DNA of 64,000 bases from Phoronis australis (taxonomy: Eukaryota; Phoronida; Phoronidae): contig NMRA01000540.1 of NCBI GenBank assembly GCA_002633005.1, positions 206,119 to 270,118 of the forward strand. The letters run 5' to 3'. Below, in pieces: positions 49,066 to 60,687 of the stretch; position 1 is the stretch's first letter; each line of letters starts with the position of its first letter. The notes below the pieces were generated by a model. The model saw nothing but the letters and a program-made list of their open reading frames with translations. It ran no database searches and had not been told where the DNA came from. Both the position numbers and the translations under genes were made by a program.

Positions 49066-51930
49066 TGCATGACTGTAATAGCGCACATATCAGTATGGAA
49101 AACAAACATTTAAAATGTGAAAAAATAAAAATGAAAATTAGAGAATTTACTATAGGATATTCAAACAGAAAATCATAAATGGACAAAGCTTTAGAGACTA
49201 GCTTAATCAATCAAATTAATATCCTGACTGGTGAATTATATACGATAAGGTCGATAAAAATCTGTTTAGTACTTAAGTTAAGTCAAAGCTATAAAACTGC
49301 TGCAGGCTCCTACAATACAGGGTCAGATAATACGCAGAAAGGTTGTTGAAAATAAAAGCGACAAAATCATATTACTCCAGACCTAAAGATCTGTTCGACC
49401 TTCCCAATACATTAGAGCCATGCGATACAGAATTTATTTAACAAACCAGTCTGACAAAGAATTTTTTGAAATATTAAATAACTCTAAGAATAATAAGTCT
49501 CCAAGAAATGATGGACACAGTTACTTGGTGCACAAGTGCTTCTGGCAAGAAGTCAGAGGGCCTTTAGTGGAAGCTTTTGAGTATAGTTTTAAAGTTGGTG
49601 ACCTACATGTATAACCATCACGAAAAGATGGGGTGATTATCCTCCACCCCAAATTCAAAGATGAGATTGAGCTGTTGTCCTTAAATAATTGGCTACCTTA
49701 TCGTTTTTAAATGTTGACTACAAATTATAAACGAAAGTCCTTACACTTCGATTAAATAGTGTTGCTAATAAGTTAATCCATGAAAGGCAAACATGAATAA
49801 AAAGTAGATATATTGGATTTAACATACGCACTATACAAGACATAATTTCCTGCACTAATAGTCGCAACTGTCAAGGCAGTCCTTTTCTTAGATTTCTGTA
49901 AAGCGTTCGATGCACTTTTATGGGAATTTCTTTCAAAAACTTTGAACGATTTTAAAGTTGGCACTGTCTTCAGAAAATGAATCTAAATAATTTATAAGAG
50001 CTCGATGGCTTGCGTAATCAACAACGGTTTTACTACAAGAAATTTTCCACTCCAACGGGGAGTGCAACACGATGACTCGATCTCTGGCCCCTTGTTTCGC
50101 TTAGCAGTTGAGGTTATGGCAAATTATATCAGATCAGGTGGTGCCATTTCAGGAATTAAAACTGATGATACTCAAATAAAGCTTGTCTAGTATGCGGATG
50201 ACACAGCAATATTCTTTATCAATAAAGTTTCAGGATTTAACTGTCTTCAATTTTTATTAAAATTTTAGCCGGGTGTCTGGTTTGAAATTAAATTTTGAAA
50301 ATGTGAAGTTCGATATCTCGGAAGAGGAAAAGCTTGTTCCTAGCCATTTCACGGATTTAAATGTACTGGCAGGCCACTCAAGTGTTTAGGGATATTTTGG
50401 CCACAGTAAAATGGAAAACCACGAATTGAATTACATGTATGATTTCAAAGTTAAAAGTTTTAAGAAAACTTGTGGAAAAGCCTCAACACTAGTTAATAGA
50501 CGTTGTAGAAAGATTTGCCTGATCTGAAATTATCTATGCCATCAATAGTACGGCGGGTATTGATACTGTTCTTAGAGAACAGATCAATTCTTTGATATCC
50601 AATTTTGTTTGGCAAAATAAAACTCCTAAAGTGAGGAGAAGTGTGCCAGTAAATACCCGTGCAGATGGCGGCTTGGCAGTACCAGATGCGTGCATAAATG
50701 TAACCTGTAACTCATTGTTAGTGAAATGGGTTCAGCGTTATGTAGAAGGAGAGAATAAATACTGGAAAGCCTTTTCAATTTTCCTTTTAGGAGGTATGGG
50801 TGTTCTTTGCTTTTTAAATCATTTTTTCTGCCAAGTTGTTGCCTTTGGATGATACCACCAACTTTTATTGTGAATGCCTGAGAAAATGTTAGCGTAGTCT
50901 TACGCAGCGAGATCGATATTATTAGTCAGATTGTAGGAAACAATAAAAATATATTGATTACAAATCTGTGTTTTTCACTGGGATCCACAAGGCTGGCATT
51001 CTTTATGTAAAAGATATATAAGATATTCGAAACAAGATTTTGTATTGGGAAGTTATGATACAAAGATACAAATTATCGAATTGGTTAGAATAATATGCTT
51101 TGAAGAAGGCACTTAAGTTACCTAATGAATGAGCTCTTCCCAGACAAATTCAGTGGCCGACTTCCTTTTCAGCCAGATTAGCACACAATCGACTAAAACT
51201 TACTTTTACACACAATAAGCTTACAACGTGATGTAGAACACAGATTAAGTGATATTTATTCAGACCAATTGAAAAGATTTACGCGCTGCCTTTCAGACTC
51301 GTACTTCTTCCCAAAGTTAAAACTTTTAAATATTATTATGTTCATAGAAAAGTTTACACAAGTATCTCTTAAAAAACATGAAGAATGTAAGAGATGATAG
51401 TTGTTTGACTTGTAATGCTGCTGAAACTTTTGTTCATTTGTTTTGAGATTGTTCACTTGTGTAGGCGCTGTGGTTTAAAGTTCAAACTCTGTTAAGTAAT
51501 ATAACTAAACAAAACAAAACAAAACAAAACAAAACATAGATTTGGTAAAGAATAAAAATTTAAACGTGTATTTGGATCCAATTTTGAAGCGGTTAATACG
51601 TTATGCCAGTCATCTTTGGACCACAGCAAGCATGTATTCCTTGTGCCATTAAATCAAAGGTAAGCGATCGTCAGTTTAAAAAAACTGAATTTCACCTTTT
51701 GGGATGCCCTCTGTAAACACTTAGATGTATATTTACTCGCACACGTATAATTTGGGAAGTAACTTCTTCATTAAAAACTGCGTGGGTGTAAGAGAGGTGT
51801 CTGAATGCTGTACCGTTTCCAGTCCTAGATAGTTATTAGTAGTTTTTAGTTAGCATTTCCTGTTATTTTTTTCGTTTGAGAAACAAAATATTTACCGCTA
51901 AAAGATAACGACCATGTAGTATGTTGGTTC

Positions 51931-52728
51931 CATTTTGCGCTGAAGCTGTCCTCAAATAATCACTTTATTGCAGGTACTTTCCTTTTAAATAAATTACTTC
52001 TACTCCAATTTGTAATAATTTCCAGAAATTTGTCTGCATTTGCTTTTGCCACATCTTTCCTAAATTGTTAAGAGACTACAACTGTATAACATTCGTGCAT
52101 TGTGTAAACCAGTTAGCTGAAAACCGATATTTTTTTGGAATCGATAATGGCACGAGAGAAAAAGCACCCAATTCAATCAATTCAGGCAATAAACTCTGCT
52201 CTGATCTGTTACCTCCCAGAGCACGCTGGGCCACTACTCCAAGCATCGGTGCACACTGTGTGAGAGTTTTCAGGAACATGTTCTACTCGAGTGTTTCGCA
52301 TTGTGGGTATACGCATCTGAGCTTCACCTACTGGCAAGTGAAGGAATTAGTCACGGTTCACCTCTCTCGGGTGTAGCCACGGACGGGCAACACGGGGTCA
52401 CGACCCTATGTTTATTGCACAAAAAGCTACCCGCGGTCGAACACAGTTCCATCTTGCTTTTACACCGTGTTCATTGCAAAATGCATCAGGGTTGTTACTC
52501 ATTTAGTTCCTCTTCTGCCTCCACTCTCGAACAACTAATTCGCGTTGGCCTCCTTGTTGAATACGTCTGCTTACGCCGGTGTCAACAGAGTCCCACTTTG
52601 CCTGAATTTTTGTGGGTATCCGTGACCTGATCCGTTATTGCAAACCAGATTAGTAAAACAAACGAGAGCGCCAGACTGACTGTACAGGGCGCAGCCGCTC
52701 TTCAAAATAAGTCATTCTCTCTGAGTAA
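51931..52728. other. Intergenic between LINE and gene C
   Basis: The frames at 52065-52630 on the plus strand have no recognised motif and are probably chance. Confidence 0.45.
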
Positions 52729-52734
52729 TTTATT
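52729..52734 (-). terminator. Poly(A) signal AATAAA of gene C
   Basis: On the minus strand the hexamer lies 47 bp beyond the stop codon in the context tgaaataaattac, suitable for 3' end formation. Confidence 0.55.
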
Positions 52735-52780
52735 TCAGGGCTGAATTTGTTTATACATAACAATCTGAAAGTCAGGATTT

Positions 52781-53018
52781 TTACAGACCCCTTATATGGA
52801 GGATGTTTTTATTCTCCTCCAACCGTGTCTTCCACCTGAGCTCTTCACTCTTCACCGTAGCAATCCAAGTAGCAATCAACTCTCGGTCCACCTTTTCCGG
52901 AAATGTGGTCCGCATCACATCGCAGGAGAACCTCTTTTTCATCTCACAGTGTGGAGGAACGTACAGCTTTCGTTGGCAAATATGATTCGGTGGTGCTCTA
53001 CTAGTCCCTATTTCGGCC
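52781..53018 (-). CDS. Gene C exon 4 (C-terminus)
   Basis: The acceptor is cctcccttactag. It reads AEIGTSRAPPNHICQRKLYV, then PPHC and SCDV, ending NILHIRGL and TAA. RAPPNHIC aligns with KVAPNRTC of gene A. Confidence 0.87.
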
Positions 53019-56000
53019 CTAGTAAGGGAGGAATTAGAATTCAAACATTAGTGCCGTTGGGAAACGGTAGATCGAATATTACTTAAAATTTCCCGAAAAA
53101 CCGTAGGTACGTTTGTCATTAAATTTGATTGGCTGATTGGTGATGACTCTTGTTCTGTAAGACTGATAAAACACGGAGAGAGTGGTGAAACCTGGGTTGC
53201 GTTCTTTACTCACTACCCTTGTGGAATCTTTGCCTATGGAATGGAAAAAAGCATTCAAAGTCCAGGACTTGCGAGCCATTCAATTCTTCACTCCCATGAT
53301 TTGGAGTGGTCTCGCGTGATCTCGTTTTTTTACAAAGAAAATTTACTTTACGTAACGCACCCCAAGAGCAGATTTCGTAGTTGCAAGTCGTTCACCAGTA
53401 AAATTAGTATAACCGCTTGCTTCACTTGCTGCTATGCGTGGTTAATTTTTCCCAACTTCTCAAATCTTCCGAAAAAAGTATTAAGATTTTAAAGACTTTT
53501 TCTGCAAAATATGGACTCTTTTACTAAATGGCATCTCGTCTTCGCAGTACCTTAAGTTTTTATCTCCATTCGCATAAGTAAGTGCTAATAGCGGTAAAAA
53601 TGGTCCCATGCAGTCGAAGTGATGAGAAAAAAGGATAAGACAGGATCTATCCAACTTACGACGCGTCCAACGTGACACATAGGCCCTCTTTGCCTGGATT
53701 TCCGACGGAGATCTCGCTTCCGACATCCGTCCAGTAGTCGTACTGTTCACTGTAGGCTTCAAATTTCACCTTTCGGTCAAGATAGGGGTCACTACCAGCA
53801 GGCATTGGCGTGCACATGACCGTGGGATGAATACTCCCCTCGTCTCTCGGCACATCGGAAGAACCCTTCTTAATTTTTACCACTTCGTCCTTTATATTTC
53901 TAAGCCATGCTGTGTATTGAACTTTAACCTTCTCCTTGTTGATTGTGCAGAAGCACACGCGCGGATTAACGCGGATGGCGAAAATATTATCACCCTTGTA
54001 AATAGTCAGAGAGTGATCGGTGCGATCTATGTTTCCTTGGTTGTCTTTAATTCTGAAGAAACCAAGAAGAAAATTTAAGAAATTACAACCTAAACATGTG
54101 TAACCGGGCAGGGTAACTTAAAATTACTGTTGTAATTCATAATTAATTCTCATGTTGTGCGGGCTGAAGTGTTTAATGTTGTAACTAACTGCTGCGCATG
54201 GCCTTCTTCAAGCCACCTTACTTGTATATTTAATGCCTGGTGTTGGAAGTATATCGTTCATTTACCTTTTACTGTCTTGGGACACGTACCCTGACAATAA
54301 ATGTCCGATTCTGCTTTGCTTTTATTAATCAAGTTACCCACTATCTTATATTTTCACAAAACTTTGGAATTGCTATTATAGATCTACCGTACACTATTTA
54401 TACGACGTTTCTGTATGTAAAGCACCTCAATAGAATGAACCTCTCTTATTGTCACGAGTCACTGAGACGAGATAGCAATTTGAATATAAGTGTGTGTCTT
54501 CTAGTCAGAAATTTGCATCGAGATGTACATGCATGGTTCAGGCTTCCGAAGTAATCGACCTTCTTATCAATAGCGGAAGAGACATCAACTACAAAAAGGA
54601 CTGTGGGACAGCGGCCCTCCAAAGCAGCGCTGCTGGTGGACGTATATAAAAGAGCTGTGGAAATCTCTTCATTTAAAGTTATTAAGAACCCAAGAAAAAT
54701 ATTCAAATTTGGCCAAGTTTGGAACATCAGATATACTTCTTTATGCACAAAACTAGAAGGAATTTGTTTTATAATGTTTCATTTTTTCATGAGAGGATAC
54801 AAAAACAGTTTTATGGTTTTCTCAACTCGAAAGTTGCATACGACGAAAAAGAAATGATCTTTGAAAACTAACAGCTTATTTGATATTTATTCATGAACCT
54901 TCATATCAAACAAAAATTGACTACGTCATTGCTGCTATAGCTGCATCCTTCTCTTTAACTAGATTTTAATAAAAATGAGTAGTCACGTGACCAAATGATT
55001 GGCAGAGTAGTATAAAGTCACGGAACAAATTCTAATAGGCTTGTGTTTTCAGGAAATACACACTTTTTGAAATACTCCCTTATAAACGTCTGACTTCTTT
55101 TAGTCTTATTAAATCATATGGCGGATCTGTCATTTTGCCGTGAATCCCTTCATACCAATGTGCTTAGGCTTATTTGCCAGTATTGGTTCCACGTGACTGC
55201 ATGTCCTAAGTAGCGTTTTGCACAGTAACATTATGGTAATTACTTATAATAAACAGTAACGACACCTATGTGAACATTGTAAGTGCCTTGTCTCATTTCT
55301 AACTAGTTGTCCTATCTGCTGTCCTAGGCAAATTGCACATCTCATGTGCACGCGTAACAAGATGACTAAAATTGCACTCCAATGAAACCCGCCGCATTTA
55401 CAGGAGCGTAACAATGCTACCAAAAGTCATTTTCAGGCATGATAAATATTTCGTAAAGCTCGTCAACGGACAAAAGGTTGCTGCAACTTCCCTGTGAAAA
55501 CGCGTAAGCCCTGAAAATTTTACTCTTCAAATTGATGGATTGTCACTTGGGAACTGTGGCCCGGATTCACGGCCTTGTACTGTCAAGGAAACAAGAAGCG
55601 GCAGATGTCACAAAGTTTCAAACTGAATCTCGCTGGTTTCCTGCTTGTCCGCTAGAGGATAGAGAACACGCAACTATTGGTTACCTTTTCTTGGGAAGTT
55701 TTTCACGCTAGCGTTTCTGATTGGCTGCTCGAATTCTCATCAGCTGGCGCTTTACGTAAACAAACTGGCGTGACTGATGGAGGAAGTGTAAATGTGGATA
55801 TAGTTTGTACAGACAAATTGGTGCTTAATTCATGATCATGTGAATCTGAAAGTTGTGGTTGTGCCTTTTCAGAGTGCATTTTTCTACTGTCTCTGATTTT
55901 CGTTTACGTTGGTGTCCCGTTGTATTCACACAGTATGAATAATGCACCGGTTAAATCGGCCAAATGTGTGTGCATTGTATGTCCTTTTAAAAGTTCGCGG

Positions 56001-59000
56001 CTATTAAACATTACTGCAGGAACGAAATATTTGCCGTCACGCCACTTGCATGACAAGGCTAAAAATCGTTCACAGTCCGCCATTTTATTTCTTTGTTGTG
56101 AGGCTAACAAATGACTACCGTGGTTAAATCAACCAGTGACAAAACGCGTGCTACTGAATGATACAAATACCTGTGTGTTCTCTACCCCCTAGCGGACACA
56201 CAGGCAACCAGCGAGAGACTGAATCTGAACCCGACCGAAATACATCACGTGTCTAATGACTGAAACTACCCAGTGCTTCGAGCTAAGGTAACTGCACGCC
56301 CTGGAAGACTCGTATTGTCACGAACTTTCTGAATCCGCTTATTGAATTGCACAAGCATGCAGGTAAGAGGTTAATATTGATGTCCTCGTGAAGCAAAAAG
56401 ATCCGAGATCAAGATTAACAAAAGCCACGATAATTTTAAGGACGCCCAAAGTAGTCAGTCAATAGTTAACTTTAGTAGTAATAATGTTAAATGGGCTACT
56501 TGATATTCACTAGAAAGTGCTTTGGAAGAAATGTCGGAAAGCATGTCATATTCAAAATGGAGTGGCTTGCTTTCTTAGGGCCTGTACTTCATTATCAGGC
56601 TTCAATCTACGTAGCAAGTTTCTTGAGAGAATGACAAAATCATACAAGTCTTCGCGAGATGTCGCTATTCATTACAAACGAAGCACGTGATCATAATGGC
56701 TGCTTATTCTCTAGTGCTGGGTCTATGGAACGCAGTCCTATACATACATTTCTGTACGGACAAGACCTTGTTACAAAACAGCCTATTTAAGGAATTTCGA
56801 GTCGCCTATTTTCGTACCTTATTCTGGCAATAGCTCTCGTCCTTGTTTTACCCGGATGATTGACGGTGACATTTATGTTAAATCTGAACGAATGACATCG
56901 CCCATTACCAAACTTAAGGTTCTTTGGAATTTGCAAACCCACTTCGTTGATCTTTATGGACATCTTTCCAAGTTTTAATTTAGCAGCCTCGATGGTAAGC
57001 TGAAATATATAAAGGCGAAAAATTGCATCACAATGTTCATCATCACCACCATCATCACCACCACCACCACCACCANACCACTACAACCACCACCACGACA
57101 CAATTATCATCACCACCACTATTATTATCATCATAAGCTTTAACACCATAACTATCACGGCCAGAGCACCGCACCATCACCACCACCACCATCACTACCT
57201 CCTTCATCATAAACATCATAACAATGACCACCATCGCTATTTCCCAGAAGCCTGATAACAAGTACAACTTACTTAAAAGGATACTCAACCTGGTTTTGGC
57301 CTATTAACAGAAATTAAATGAAACTTTCCCATACAGCTTTCTGAAACAAAATTATACTTTGTAACCCTCAAATACATTCAGAAGTTTGGAGAAAAAATTG
57401 AAAACTCCTTCCAAAGTCTGCTAAACGAGCAAGCATGACCTACGCTTTTAGCGACTAACCCGGGAACTGTGGGAATAGACTAACCACCAAGGACCATAAT
57501 GTCCAATCTATGATATAGGGAGTATGACTTTTTATATGATTCTTGTCTTCAACTTGGAAGATTGACACCAATGATGCATTAACAGATGACAGAACGAGGA
57601 GTGGCAAAAGTCATCAAAACAGGGTTAAGTACCCTTTAAGATTGTTCAATTTAAGACAGAATGCATTCCCAAGTGTAGGATTGTCTGGGCAATACCGTGT
57701 TAGGTATTCAGTGTAAGTCTTTGTTTGAACCTCATTTATTTGGGAAAATCTCAATTCAAATGAGAAGGTGTTAGAGGGCAGAACGACGATTGATGGAATC
57801 AAGACAGGATTTAGTATCCTTTTAACACATGCACTTCATCGCCTACTTCGGCGTAAAGATTTTGCGGCGCAAGCCTGATGCATTACGCAATTGACCGCTT
57901 ATTGAGAGATCCAGCTTAGCTATAATTAAGAAACTTTTTTTCCAAACCAGCTAAGACCATTTTCATGTTGTGTGTTATGTAGACACAAATCAAACGTTGT
58001 CGTCGAAGTTATGTCTGTCAGAGGGTCCTTTTCAGGCTGACTGATAATGATAGACCACTCTAAGGCTTTTGATGACATGCTTCATTCATTGCTTATGTTG
58101 CCTGAGTGAGAGTGGACTATTCTGGTCGAGGAAACTCTAGTCTGATGTTTTTAGCTCTTGAATGTGTGTTTGGCCAGGACAATAACTGAAAGACTGGACA
58201 GGCTTAATTATAGAGTGGTTAAAACCACTCATAATTACTTTACCAGATCATATTCTGACCTGCTGTTAAGAGGAACTCTCCCAATACCTCAAGTTGAACG
58301 ACTTCGCAAAGTCTTTAAAAACGTTGGTTTATCGCGTGGTAATGGGATGTTCTGTTTTTATTTGAAATACACAAGGCATAATTTACGTACCACTCTGCGG
58401 AAGTTAAAAATACATTTACAGTCAATCAAGTACAAAGGCGCTAGCTTATGGAGCAGTCTCCCAACAGACCTCGGGGAGGATGCTGTTCCAAATGTCTTCA
58501 ATTTGATACTGAACAGTTGGACCATATATACCATGCTTTTTAATGTTTTTCTTATATCTACTTATTTTTATTTATTTGTTTTACTAATTATAATCTTATA
58601 ATAGGTGAAACGAGACCGTGGCTCATGTTTATAGGTTATAAAACTGACTTTAAATAGTCACTGCTTTGACTTGACCTGAATGAGGTCTAGTTTAATACTC
58701 TGTATATACATTTTGGTGACTTTGTTACGTCACAGGAGACTTCAATGCACGTGGTACTTATCCAAACAATAGCTGCACTGTTTTACGACGCCAAATGCAT
58801 TGCCCAACTAAACAAAAAACAACCGCAGGTACAATACCTATGCATCTTCTGTTTGTTACGCATCGGCTCCAGTTCCTTATAAGCAATTCTATTATTCTAC
58901 CGAACTTAACGATAGTCTTGTAATTCCGTCGTTTGAGTCAATTCTCCAGATCCAATGGATTTCAAAAACGACACATTTGTTTTGCATCCTGAATTGTGAA

Positions 59001-59153
59001 TAAACGTATTACTTAATGTGCAAAGTTTTGTTCTCGTCGCACGACTCTGGGCTTTCTGAGAATATATGCAACAAAATCCAACTCAAGAAAGACAGAGACG
59101 ATACTTACCACCACGAAACAAACGACAATTAGCTCCTTAAAAAGTCGGGCCAT
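52781..59153 (-). CDS. Gene C: diverged third paralog of the eight-cysteine family, 285 aa
   Basis: The coding exons are 59153-59109, 56999-56818, 54052-53660 and 53018-52781 (45, 182, 393, 238 nt), with phases 0, 2, 2 as in genes A and B. Exon 1 gives MARLFKELIVVCFVV, a signal peptide or short anchor. Exon 2 has LTIEAAKLKLGKMSI, GNGRCHSFRFNINVTVN (NVT glycan site) and IARIR. Exon 3 has IKDNQGNIDRTDHSL, NPRVCFCTINKEKVKV, VMCTPMPAGSDPYLDRKV and GKEGLCVTLDAS. Exon 4 has AEIGTSRAPPNHICQRKLYV, PPHCEMKKRFSCDV and WIATVKSEELRW. The eight shared cysteines are all in place although overall identity to A and B is low. Its introns are longer and hold a LINE remnant, a triplet repeat and an inverted-repeat element. 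Function unknown. Confidence 0.8.
53660..54052 (-). CDS. Gene C exon 3 (393 nt)
   Basis: The acceptor is ggtttcttcag and the donor gtaagt. It has the same length as in A and B although the sequence is much changed. KDNQGN aligns with YDNVGN, VCFC with YACIC, VMCTP with FGCSS and GLCVTL with PICVNV. Confidence 0.88.
54053..55614. other. Intron 2 of gene C, left part
   Basis: No exon seen. The region 54650-54790 resembles 9500-9640 and is probably a dispersed repeat. Confidence 0.5.
55615..56230. mobile_element. About 616-bp element with 60-bp terminal inverted repeats in gene C intron 2
   Basis: The left arm (55615-55675) contains ctcgctggtttcctgcttgt and cgctagaggatagagaacac. The reverse complement of the right arm (56170-56230) contains ctcgctggttgcctgtgtgt and cgctagggggtagagaacac. 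The interior carries one minus-strand frame, listed separately. No transposase domain was recognised, so it is called non-autonomous. Confidence 0.82.
55908..56083 (-). CDS. Small open frame with strong start context inside the inverted-repeat element
   Basis: AAAATGGCGG gives a good Kozak context for MADCERFLALSCKWRDGKYF, then VPAVMFNSRELLKGH and LADLTGALFILCEYNGTP. The frame ends with ACC AAC|GTAAACG, where GTAAAC could be a donor, or at a TAA just after it. It has no stop for 59 codons and a balanced composition. It could be a captured host exon or a remnant of the element's own gene. I do not recognise it. Confidence 0.35.
56818..56999 (-). CDS. Gene C exon 2
   Basis: The acceptor is aatatatttcag and the donor gtacga. 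It reads LTIEAAKLKLGKMSIKINEV, LQIPKNLKFGNGRCHSFRF and ends RAIARI plus split AG|A. The single cysteine (GRC) aligns with GSCYAY in A and GVCYTY in B. It has no long ORF of its own. Confidence 0.8.
57000..58040. other. Intron 1 of gene C, including a microsatellite
   Basis: Apart from the triplet repeat listed separately, no feature was recognised. Confidence 0.5.
57038..57230. repeat. (CAC/ATC)n trinucleotide microsatellite with a single n in gene C intron 1
   Basis: caccaccatcatcaccacca-type repeats with an n at 57076 lie about 40 bp upstream (minus strand) of gene C exon 2. The same motif class occurs, on the opposite strand, in intron 3 of gene B. Confidence 0.95.
58040..58650 (+). mobile_element. 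LINE remnant with internal deletion, antisense in gene C intron 1
   Basis: 58047 onward reads MIDHSKAFDDMLHSLL, close to the RT motif A (SKAFD..H). A 147-codon frame at 58158-58601 then reads RVVKTTHNYFTRSYSDLLL, SRGNGMFCFYL and SIKYKGASLWSSLP, the C-terminal region typical of many LINE ORF2 proteins. The part between, including the YADD motif, is missing, so it is a deleted copy. Confidence 0.8.
58158..58601 (+). pseudogene. LINE ORF2 C-terminal fragment (147 codons)
   Basis: The pattern H.YFTRS, followed by SIKYKGASLWSSLP and a hydrophobic tail, is seen at the C-terminus of jockey/CR1/RTE-type ORF2 proteins. The Met is a chance start; the real frame extends from the RT domain, which is mostly deleted. 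The last 30 residues are probably read-through into unrelated AT-rich sequence. Confidence 0.78.
59109..59153 (-). CDS. Gene C exon 1: hydrophobic N-terminal exon (15 codons)
   Basis: It reads MARLFKELIVVCFVV and is followed by donor gtaagt, phase 0. It is two codons longer than in A and B. Joining is supported by phase and by exon 2 starting at LTI, the aligned position. Confidence 0.7.
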
Positions 59154-60687
59154 TGTTTCTCAATGTCTTCCTTAGTGAGTTGTGGCAATGACATCTGCGC
59201 GCAAGAACACGCACATATAGACAACCTCAAGCAAAATTGCATTGTCTGGTTCTTGATTGGTGAGTTATTTTTAAACAGCTTTTATGTGACGTATTTCGAA
59301 ACCAGGCTCTCCTTAGAGTCTGGGCTCGAGACTGGGCAGTTCTACATAGTCAAAAAAAAGCAAGACCACGCAACACACTGCACATGTACCTCGAAAAATC
59401 AAGCGTTTAAAAGGCCTTACATGTACTATCGTAAAATGATGGATCATGAAGTGATTGGTTGGCTAAGTTGAAATATTGAATTATAGGATTTCCTTGATAA
59501 CTTATGAGATAGAATTCACTTTCTCTTTTCCCTAATGATGTTTTCTCGCTGCAAGGTCATGGCTAATGTATTGCCTCCGAGCGACACAACCTAACTTGTT
59601 GCACGGGGACCAATATTGCATCCCATGCGCATCAGACTTTTGACTTGGTGGTACCACACCTGTCGCTCGAAATGTTTTCCAATTCCTGCCTAACCCATGC
59701 AGTCTTGCCTACACGATAAGAAAACTTCGTATCTTCCCAAGCCAGACTTTATATTAATACTATTTGATGCAGCTCGTTACCGAGGACGGGATACTTGACT
59801 AGCAACTTGGAAACTAGGATGCTCACCCATTTGTAACATGAATAGTTGTAAAAGGGGACACGTTTTCAGGGAGCCTCAATGAGCTAGTCTTTTGTAGGGG
59901 TTAATTTCCTTAATCTAACCCCTTCGTGGCTAATTCAACCCATCCCAAAGTACATGAAGTACAAGAACAAGTGCAAGTTTCAGAAATACAGCTAAAGAAA
60001 TGGAAACGTCTCTGTAGATTTATAAAGTTGGAAAAAGGAACTTTGACCATGTGTACTTGAGTTGCACCGCGTGTCAACGTATGTTTCAAATAGTAGATTT
60101 TTAGTGAACTTACGTAAATGTAAGTCTGTGCATGTATCATGGTGCCTGACTATTTGTGCTATTAGGTTATACCTTTTAATTGTTTGAACTCAAGTTACTT
60201 ATATTTATAGTTCAAGTATGGTATCGCACCTGCTTGGATGCACTGAACAATCTCAAGATTGGCCGTTGGAAGTGTTTCCTCTAGGTAACGCGTCACATTT
60301 ATAATTAGAACAAGTTAAGTAAATTAATGATATCTGATAGTCATATCATTCATTTGTGCAGTTTAGAGTCGCTTGGTGCAAAGTTCTGGCGATATATTTT
60401 GTTATCTGAAACATATCAAGTTACTCCACGCAATTTACCACATTACTCTTGCTGCATACGGGTCATCAAGGTTACTCCAAAAGTTTTACTTTCCCAGAGG
60501 CGCTAAAACGCACGTATCAAGCACCATTTCCCAAAGCTGCAGTATCATACTGCCTGGTGCAGTGGCAGAGGGTGGTCTACCCAGTGTCAAGCACATTGAA
60601 CTCGCACCTCCTGGTTTGCAGGAGGCGAAATGAGATTGCAAGGGTGGAATGATGGGTCATGAAAGAGACCGATCTAAGTGCACGTAC
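59154..60687. other. Upstream region of gene C, no gene supported
   Basis: CCAAT motifs on the minus strand at 59260-59256 and 59459-59455 could belong to the gene C promoter. No TATA box is clear. Frames at 59163-60140 are without motifs. Confidence 0.4.

Larger units (their letters stand above)
47600..51930 (+). mobile_element. Tx1/L1-like non-LTR retrotransposon, almost full length but inactive
   Basis: ORF1 remnants at 47650-48160 include LRIFGLKKDINED, then AAEIDRVHQIGK, which resemble the RNA-binding part of L1-type ORF1 proteins. ORF2 follows from about 48450: LNCRG broken by a poly-G/n tract, VGLGFLQE, AGDFDCPLANIDKQRK (endonuclease), SPRNDGHSYLVHKCFW (RT fingers), LFLDFCKAFDAL (motif A), FPLQRGVQHDDSISGPLF, YADDTAIFF (motif C), ISNFVWQNKTPKVRRSVP with ADGGLAVPD, and AAETFVHLF.DCSLV (tail cysteine region). 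Many stops and frameshifts break it. The L1/Tx1 assignment rests on the F.W..K.PK..R and GGL..PD motifs after the RT. It fills the spacer between paralogs B and C. Confidence 0.88.

Noticed and set aside
57055-57288. 77-codon minus-strand frame
   Set aside because: Mostly triplet repeat crossing an n; not a gene.
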